In this document: in pieces, positions 5,858-10,151 of the stretch
Numbering within the stretch: the stretch's first letter is position 1
Layout of the letters: the number at the start of each line of letters is the position of its first letter
Origin: Clostridia bacterium
GTDB lineage: Bacteria; Bacillota; Clostridia; Christensenellales; UBA1242
Length of the DNA stretch: 10,151 bases
Direction: 5' to 3'
Assembly: GCA_017537515.1 (NCBI GenBank)
Contig: JAFYKO010000191.1
Location: forward strand, 1-10,151
Program-made: the position numbers and the translations under genes
The notes under the pieces: generated by a model
The model's database searches: none
Told to the model about the DNA's origin: nothing
The model's input: the letters and a program-made list of their open reading frames with translations, nothing else

Positions 5858-6226
5858 ATGAAAAAAGAATTCGAAAACCAAGGCAAACTTATTTGCAATA
5901 AGAACATTTTATTCTCTATAGTCAGCCTAGCAACAAAAGAAATCAATGGCGTGATAGGTTTAAGCAAGAGAGGTTCAAATATCGTTGCTCGCACTTTTCA
6001 AAACGAAGATTTTAACGGTATTAAAATCAAATACAACAGCAATGGTATGTTGATAGTTGATGTTTACATAGATGTCTACAACAATATCTCAGCACCTGAT
6101 TTGTGCTTTAAAGTGCAAGAAAATATCAAAAACAACATCTTGAGTATGGCAGATATTAAAACAGCAAAAGTTAATGTGCATATCGTTGATGTGGTGGTAA
6201 AAAAGGAAGAAGAAGATGAGAACTGA
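5858..6226 (+). CDS. Asp23/Gls24 family protein (YqhY-like)
   Basis: This is a small alkaline-shock-protein-23 family protein (122 aa). In B. subtilis the YqhY member sits between the acc genes and nusB and has been linked to control of acetyl-CoA carboxylase; acc genes are absent from this window. Family features seen are the opening 'GKLICNKNILFSIVSLATKEINGVIGL' region (residues about 8-34), the strand-rich middle 'GIKIKYNSNGMLIVDVYIDV' (50-69), and the end 'VNVHIVDVVV' (about 105-114) followed by an acidic Lys/Glu tail. The frame is open back to an ATG at 5804, but that ATG lies upstream of the promoter's TATAAT. The ATG at 5858, with AAGGA at 5844-5848, is the sensible start. The gene overlaps nusB by 11 nt, so the two are coupled. 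Confidence 0.9.
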   Translation: MKKEFENQGKLICNKNILFSIVSLATKEINGVIGLSKRGSNIVARTFQNEDFNGIKIKYNSNGMLIVDVYIDVYNNISAPDLCFKVQENIKNNILSMADIKTAKVNVHIVDVVVKKEEEDEN

Positions 6227-6602
6227 TGCAAGAGTATTCGCTTTTAAGTTTATATTTGCGGATTTGTTTGATGCAAATGAGGACGGCGAAGAACAAATAA
6301 ATGTCCTAAAAGAAGAACATATCTTAAACGACAAAGATATGTCTTTTTCTCAAAGCATTATTGAAGCGTACAAAGTCAACAGGGAGACAATTCAAAATGA
6401 TGTAAAAAACGCACTCAAAGGCTATGAACTCGAAAGGGTTTTTAAGGTTGACCTAGCGTTGATTTACACTGCTGTTGCGGAATATAGACATATTTCAACC
6501 CCAAAGCCTATTGTTGTAAATGAGGTTTTGGAGATTGCAAAGAAATACTCAACAGACAAAAGCAGTGGCTTTATTAATGGCGTTTTGGCAAAGGTAAATT
6601 GA
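6216..6602 (+). CDS. nusB: transcription antitermination factor NusB
   Basis: NusB is an RNA-binding antitermination factor that, with NusE (ribosomal protein S10), promotes full-length transcription of rRNA operons. The product has 128 aa, within the usual range of 130-150. Visible family motifs are the opening 'RTDARVFAFKFIFADLFD' (2-19, the R-x-x-A-x-x-x-x-F pattern), 'VFKVDLALIYTAVAEYRHI' (75-93), 'TPKPIVVNEVLEIAKKYST' (95-113) and the closing 'SGFINGVLAKV' (117-127). The ATG lies inside the end of the asp23 gene (11-nt overlap), with a purine-rich GGAAGAAGAAG just upstream acting as ribosome binding site. xseA starts two bases after its stop. Confidence 0.96.
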   Translation: MRTDARVFAFKFIFADLFDANEDGEEQINVLKEEHILNDKDMSFSQSIIEAYKVNRETIQNDVKNALKGYELERVFKVDLALIYTAVAEYRHISTPKPIVVNEVLEIAKKYSTDKSSGFINGVLAKVN

Positions 6603-6604
6603 TT

Positions 6605-7711
6605 ATGGGTGAAGTTGTTATTACTGTATCTCAACTTGCAAGATACATAAAACAAATATTCGACGCCGAAGAGTTATTGTTTAACATCTCTGTCTCAGGA
6701 GAAGTCTCTGGCGTCAAACTAGTCCGAGATGTTTTGTATTTTGACATAAAAGACGACAACGCTCTCTTGCCTTGTGTGTGTTTTATTGGAAAGGCTTTCT
6801 CATTTCTTAAAAACGGCGACAAGGTTATTGTGAAGGGCACTCCGAATTATTATGTAAAAGGCGGAAGACTGAATTTCAATGTCTCAAAAATAACACCTTT
6901 CGGAGTTGGGGATATTTATCAAAACTTTTTACTCTTAAAAGAAAAACTTCAAAAAGAAGGATTGTTCGACAGCGAAAGGAAAAAACCATTACCAAAAGAC
7001 GTGAAGCGAATAGGAGTAATTTCTAGCGAAACTGGGGCAGTAATTCAAGATATTATTACCGTAACTCGTAGAAGGAATAGTAGTGTAGATATCGTCCTTT
7101 ATCCCGCAAAAGTTCAAGGCGAAGGGGCGGTAAAAAGCATTATTGCGGGTCTTGACTTTTTTGAAAACTACAACGTCGATGTGGTTATTGTCGCCCGGGG
7201 CGGTGGCAGTATGGAAGACCTAGCGGAATTTAATAGCGAAACCCTTGCAAGAAGGATTTTTGCTTTTTCAAAACCGATTGTGTCTGCAGTCGGGCACGAG
7301 ACGGATTTCACAATTTGTGATTTTGTTGCAGATGTTCGTGGGGCAACGCCTTCTGTTGGTGCGGAACTTGTCGTACAAAGCCTTCAAACACAGAAAGAAT
7401 TATTTGCAAGACAGTGTGGCCGAGTTAAAAGCCTAATGGACTTGCTTGTTTCCAAAAACAAAAGCATTCTAGAAAACAATATGTCAAACATTCACAGCCT
7501 TGCTATGTCGTATTCAAGCGAGCTAAAATACCTCTTATCTCTCAAACGAGCGAAGCTGGAAAAACTAAATCCATATGAGATTTTAAAACTGGGATATGCA
7601 AGAATAGAACAGGACGGGAAAGTCGCTTCTTCTGTCAACGACTTAGACAAAGACCAAGAGTTTGATATTATCTTTAAAGACGGAAAAATAAAAGGAGCAA
7701 TAAAACAATGA
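6605..7711 (+). CDS. xseA: exodeoxyribonuclease VII large subunit
   Basis: XseA is the catalytic subunit of exonuclease VII, which degrades single-stranded DNA from both ends to short acid-insoluble oligonucleotides and works in mismatch repair and DNA damage processing. The N-terminal OB-fold for ssDNA binding covers about residues 5-100 ('SVSGEVSGVK', 29-38). The catalytic domain has 'GVISSETGAVIQDI' (137-150), 'VIVARGGGSMEDL' (194-206), 'VGHETD' (229-234) and 'ADVRGATPS' (242-250), all conserved. The C-terminal tail 'LKLGYARI' (327-334) and 'FDIIFKDGKIKG' (353-364) is also typical. The helical region between them (about 255-320) is short, giving 368 aa in place of the usual 400-460. I chose the ATG at 6605 (AAAGG at 6590-6594); a TTG at 6599 overlaps the nusB stop. 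Confidence 0.96.
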   Translation: MGEVVITVSQLARYIKQIFDAEELLFNISVSGEVSGVKLVRDVLYFDIKDDNALLPCVCFIGKAFSFLKNGDKVIVKGTPNYYVKGGRLNFNVSKITPFGVGDIYQNFLLLKEKLQKEGLFDSERKKPLPKDVKRIGVISSETGAVIQDIITVTRRRNSSVDIVLYPAKVQGEGAVKSIIAGLDFFENYNVDVVIVARGGGSMEDLAEFNSETLARRIFAFSKPIVSAVGHETDFTICDFVADVRGATPSVGAELVVQSLQTQKELFARQCGRVKSLMDLLVSKNKSILENNMSNIHSLAMSYSSELKYLLSLKRAKLEKLNPYEILKLGYARIEQDGKVASSVNDLDKDQEFDIIFKDGKIKGAIKQ

Positions 7712-7926
7712 GTGATAAAAAGCTGACATTTGAAGAGGCAAACAAAGAACTTGACCAAATCATTGAAAAACTTGAATCGCAAAACCTCTCTCTTGATGAA
7801 ACATTAAAGATGTTTAAGCGTGCAGACGAACTTTTAAAGTTTTGTGAAGAAAATTTTTCAGACGTAGAAGGGCAGTTGTTGGTTATAAAAAACGGGCTTG
7901 AAGAAAAATTGCAGAAATTTGATTAA
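7708..7926 (+). CDS. xseB: exodeoxyribonuclease VII small subunit
   Basis: XseB is the small, all-helical subunit of exonuclease VII; several copies pack along the helical arm of XseA and are needed for activity. The 72-aa product matches the family's usual length of 70-85. Its signature 'FEEANKELDQIIEKLESQNLSLDETLKMFKRADELLKFCE' spans residues 8-47 and includes the conserved L-E-S-x-x-L-S-L-D-E-x-L-x-x-F turn. The ATG overlaps the xseA stop as ATGA, with AAAGGAG at 7691-7697 upstream, so the two subunits are translationally coupled. recN follows 21 bp later; in B. subtilis the genes ispA, dxs, tlyA and ahrC lie between. Confidence 0.96.
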   Translation: MSDKKLTFEEANKELDQIIEKLESQNLSLDETLKMFKRADELLKFCEENFSDVEGQLLVIKNGLEEKLQKFD

Positions 7927-7947
7927 AATACAAAAGAAGGTGAAAAA

Positions 7948-9624
7948 ATGATAAAAACTCTCAAAGTTCAAAACTTTGCACTTGTCAATAATATTGAGAT
8001 AAATTTTCAAGAGGGATTCAACGTCCTTTTTGGCGAAACCGGTGCGGGAAAAAGTATTATTTTAAAATCCATATACTATCTTTTGGGTGCGAAATTCAAT
8101 AAATCAGATGTAAGAAGCGGCGAAAAGTTTGTGAAGGTTTCCGCTGTGTTTGATATTTCAAAAACAACTCAAGACGTGCTTGCAAGGTTTGGAATAAACG
8201 CCTGCGATGAAATTCTCATTTCAAGAGCAACAGAACTTCCTTCAAAAAATGAATGCCGAATAAATGGCGAAATGGTAACTCTTGAAATGCTTTCAGAGGT
8301 CGCAAGCACGCTTTTAGATTTTTATGGTCAGCACGAAAATATGGCACTTTTGAAGGCCTCAAACCATATTTCAATGCTTGATGACTTCGCTTCAAGTGAA
8401 CTTGCGAAAGCAAAAAAAGAAGTCTCAACGCTGTATGCAGAGTATCACGCAGTTATATCAGAACTTTCAAAATTTGGCGGGAGTGCAGAGAATCGTGAAC
8501 GGTTGCTGGATTTATTAAACTACCAAATTAAAGAAATTGAAAGTGCGAATATACAACCCAACGAAGACGAGGAAATTGAAACAAAGCTTTATGCATACCG
8601 TAACAGCGAGAAGGTAAACAATATCCTAGAGTCTTCCTTTAAAAAACTTGATGACAATATGGGAGTGTTGCCATATCTCAAAGACACCACTAAGTTGTTG
8701 GGTGGGCTCGTCCAGTTTGATGCAGATGCGGATGGGTTTATACAACGTCTCGATAGTTGTTTTTTTGAAATACAAGATATAGCCGACCAACTCAAACTCA
8801 AACTTGATGCAAACAGATTTAGCGAACGTGAACTTGAAGACCTCGATCAACGCTTAGACAAGATTAAATCAATCAAGAAAAAATACGGCAAGACATTGCC
8901 GGAGGTGTTTGAATTTTTAGATTCTGCTTGCAATCAAAGGGATGAACTCCTAGGGGCGGAAGAAAAGATTCAAGAGTTGACAAAAAAATTGGAAGGAATA
9001 GAGGTCAATCTTAAACAAAAATCAAGTATTTTAACAGAGCTAAGAAAAAAATACGCCGAGCAGTTTGAAAAGAAGATAAACTCCGAACTTTCAGAACTAG
9101 GAATGAAAAACGCAAATTTAAAGGTGGATTTCAACCAGTCTTCAACTTTTTCTGCGAATGGTGTTGACGTTGTAGAGTTTTTGTTTTCAGCCAATCTTGG
9201 CCAAGGGCTTAAACCTCTTTCAAAGACTATTTCGGGCGGTGAAATGAGCAGACTTATGCTTGTTGTTAAACTCATAACAGCAGATAAAGACGCTGTTGGC
9301 ACGCTTATTTTTGACGAGGTAGACTCTGGAATAAGCGGTGAAATAGGGTCAGCAATGGCGAAAAAGATTGCGAAAATCTCTTCAAGATACCAAGTCATTT
9401 GTATCACGCACTTGCCTCAAGTTTGTGCAATGGCAGACGCATTCTTTTATGTTTCAAAAAATGCTGTTAATGGCAAAACCGAAAGCAAGATAGAACAAAT
9501 CACTTCGCCAAGAATTGAAGAAAGCATAGCCAAACTTTCAGGCGGGAAATTTGATACACAAACTTCAATCGCACACGCAAAAGAGTTGTTGACGTGGGCG
9601 AGGGATTTTAAAAAGAGTATTTAA
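7948..9624 (+). CDS. recN: DNA repair protein RecN
   Basis: RecN is an SMC-like ATPase that gathers at double-strand breaks and supports recombinational repair with RecA. The product has 558 aa, normal for the family. The P-loop 'GETGAGKS' is at residues 29-36, with the opening 'LKVQNFALVNNIEINF' typical of RecN. The segment 'DFYGQHEN' (about 127-134) is the RecN version of the Q-loop region. Two long helical stretches (about 150-220 and 285-385) form the coiled coil around a short hinge. In the C-terminal half are the ABC signature 'TISGGEMSRLML' (427-438), Walker B 'LIFDEVDSGISG' (453-464) and the switch His in 'ITHLPQVCAMAD' (His488). The ATG is 5 nt after AGAAGGTG (7935-7942). It ends the operon. 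No clear SOS-box of the GAAC-N4-GTTC type was found in front of the operon. Confidence 0.98.
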   Translation: MIKTLKVQNFALVNNIEINFQEGFNVLFGETGAGKSIILKSIYYLLGAKFNKSDVRSGEKFVKVSAVFDISKTTQDVLARFGINACDEILISRATELPSKNECRINGEMVTLEMLSEVASTLLDFYGQHENMALLKASNHISMLDDFASSELAKAKKEVSTLYAEYHAVISELSKFGGSAENRERLLDLLNYQIKEIESANIQPNEDEEIETKLYAYRNSEKVNNILESSFKKLDDNMGVLPYLKDTTKLLGGLVQFDADADGFIQRLDSCFFEIQDIADQLKLKLDANRFSERELEDLDQRLDKIKSIKKKYGKTLPEVFEFLDSACNQRDELLGAEEKIQELTKKLEGIEVNLKQKSSILTELRKKYAEQFEKKINSELSELGMKNANLKVDFNQSSTFSANGVDVVEFLFSANLGQGLKPLSKTISGGEMSRLMLVVKLITADKDAVGTLIFDEVDSGISGEIGSAMAKKIAKISSRYQVICITHLPQVCAMADAFFYVSKNAVNGKTESKIEQITSPRIEESIAKLSGGKFDTQTSIAHAKELLTWARDFKKSI

Positions 9625-9633
9625 TATAAAAGG

Positions 9634-9661
9634 CGATTTAGAAAGATAAATCGTTTTTTTT
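9634..9661 (+). terminator. intrinsic terminator after recN
   Basis: CGATTTA (9634-9640) and TAAATCG (9647-9653) form a perfect 7-bp stem with the 6-nt loop GAAAGA, followed by T8 (9654-9661). It starts 9 nt after the recN stop and closes the asp23-recN operon. Confidence 0.92.
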
Positions 9662-9689
9662 ATGAAGAGACATTTTTCAATATTCCCTA

Positions 9690-9717
9690 TTGACAAATTT
9701 TAAATTTATGGTAAAAT
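9690..9717 (+). promoter_or_regulatory. vegetative (sigma-A type) promoter for the last gene
   Basis: A perfect -35 TTGACA (9690-9695) is followed by 16 bp and then TAAAAT (9712-9717), with TGG before it as an extended -10 element. The predicted start is near 9724, about 20 nt before the ATG at 9745. It is the best match to the vegetative consensus in the window, suggesting strong constitutive expression. Confidence 0.85.
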
Positions 9718-9744
9718 ATACCCATAAAAGGATGAAAAGATATT

Positions 9745-10151
9745 ATGTTTAATACAATGATTGCAGTTGCTCTTTGGGATTTTGCTATTTTTGTAGTTAT
9801 CGGTGCCGTCGCCGGAGGTGCTTTTGTTGCTTACAAAATTTCAAAACCTATTATCAGAAAAATTAAGAAACAACGTGAAATAAGCAAACAAAGACGAATT
9901 GACAGACAACTTGAACAACAAAGCGAAGCCCAACTTCATCAAACATTGGGAAACCAACAGCAATTTTCTGCTCAAAATATTTTGCACACAACGGAAAATT
10001 ACGACCACGCAATAACGGGCAATGCAGAATATTTAGACTTGATTGGAAAAGAAGGAGATATTTCAGAAAAGTTGGAGGCGTACGGAGAAGAGAATAAGCC
10101 TAAGACAAGAAAACTTTATAGAGTTAAGAAAAGAATCGCAAGCGTATTAAA
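9745..10151 (+). CDS. unknown membrane-anchored protein, 5' part
   Basis: I do not recognise this gene. It is open from the ATG at 9745 to the edge of the window (135 codons seen, no stop). The N-terminus is one hydrophobic helix (about residues 5-30, 'FAIFVVIGAVAGGAFVAY', rich in Gly/Ala) followed at once by a strongly basic stretch ('ISKPIIRKIKKQ', 31-42), which would place the rest in the cytoplasm. Residues 43-73 are rich in Gln, Arg and Lys and probably helical ('REISKQRRIDRQLEQQSEAQ'). A more mixed part follows ('ENYDHAITGNAEYLDLIGKEG', about 93-113), ending in another Lys/Arg-rich run. A Shine-Dalgarno AAAGGATG lies at 9727-9734, somewhat far (about 11 nt). It has its own strong promoter and follows the recN terminator. 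In B. subtilis spoIVB and spo0A come after recN; this is neither. Confidence 0.75.
   Translation, partial: MFNTMIAVALWDFAIFVVIGAVAGGAFVAYKISKPIIRKIKKQREISKQRRIDRQLEQQSEAQLHQTLGNQQQFSAQNILHTTENYDHAITGNAEYLDLIGKEGDISEKLEAYGEENKPKTRKLYRVKKRIASVL

Noticed and set aside
8970..9407. 145-codon open frame on the minus strand inside recN
   Set aside because: It lies fully antisense to a strongly conserved part of RecN that contains the ABC signature. Its composition (Ser/Phe/Pro-rich) is what the reverse of such coding DNA gives, and no ribosome binding site is visible.
1..10151. CRISPR arrays, insertion sequences, tRNA/rRNA genes, phage or defence genes
   Set aside because: No spaced direct repeats, transposase motifs, terminal inverted repeats or RNA-gene folds were seen. 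Every long gap is accounted for by promoters and terminators.

Overview
The window is AT-rich DNA from an endospore-forming member of the Firmicutes (Bacillota), most likely an uncultured Clostridia-type lineage. The main evidence is a complete eight-gene spoIIIA sporulation operon (spoIIIAA to spoIIIAH), strong Shine-Dalgarno sites, frequent GTG/TTG starts, intrinsic terminators with long T-tracts, and the neighbouring asp23-nusB-xseA-xseB-recN genes. These follow, in condensed form, the gene order known from Bacillus and Clostridium. Placement below class level is not supported by what can be read here.

Layout: (1) Positions 2-847 hold the 3' end of a type IIA topoisomerase A subunit, more ParC-like than GyrA-like. 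(2) Positions 848-997 are intergenic and hold a weak terminator candidate, a good match to a sigma-E promoter, and a perfect inverted repeat at the predicted transcription start. (3) Positions 998-5762 hold spoIIIAA-AH, all on the plus strand and closely packed, ending in a clear intrinsic terminator. (4) Positions 5831-9624 hold a housekeeping operon that starts at an extended -10 promoter: an Asp23-family gene, nusB, xseA, xseB and recN, with overlapping or nearly touching genes, ending in a second terminator. (5) From 9690 a near-consensus vegetative promoter drives a partial gene for a small membrane-anchored protein of unknown function that runs off the end of the window.

How the genes work together: SpoIIIAA (ATPase), AB, AC, AD, AE, AF, AG and AH form the mother-cell half of the SpoIIIA-SpoIIQ 'feeding tube' across the two membranes around the engulfed forespore. 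They would be made under mother-cell sigma-E control. The downstream operon combines a transcription antitermination factor (NusB), both subunits of exonuclease VII and the RecN recombination-repair SMC-like protein. It appears to be transcribed independently in vegetative cells.

No CRISPR array, insertion sequence, tRNA/rRNA, defence island or other clearly new system is visible. The most interesting points are structural variations in a conserved machine: an unusually short SpoIIIAG that lacks the insertion which builds the central part of the Bacillus ring, a short SpoIIIAH, a short helical arm in XseA, the compact gene order, and the unknown membrane protein at the right edge.
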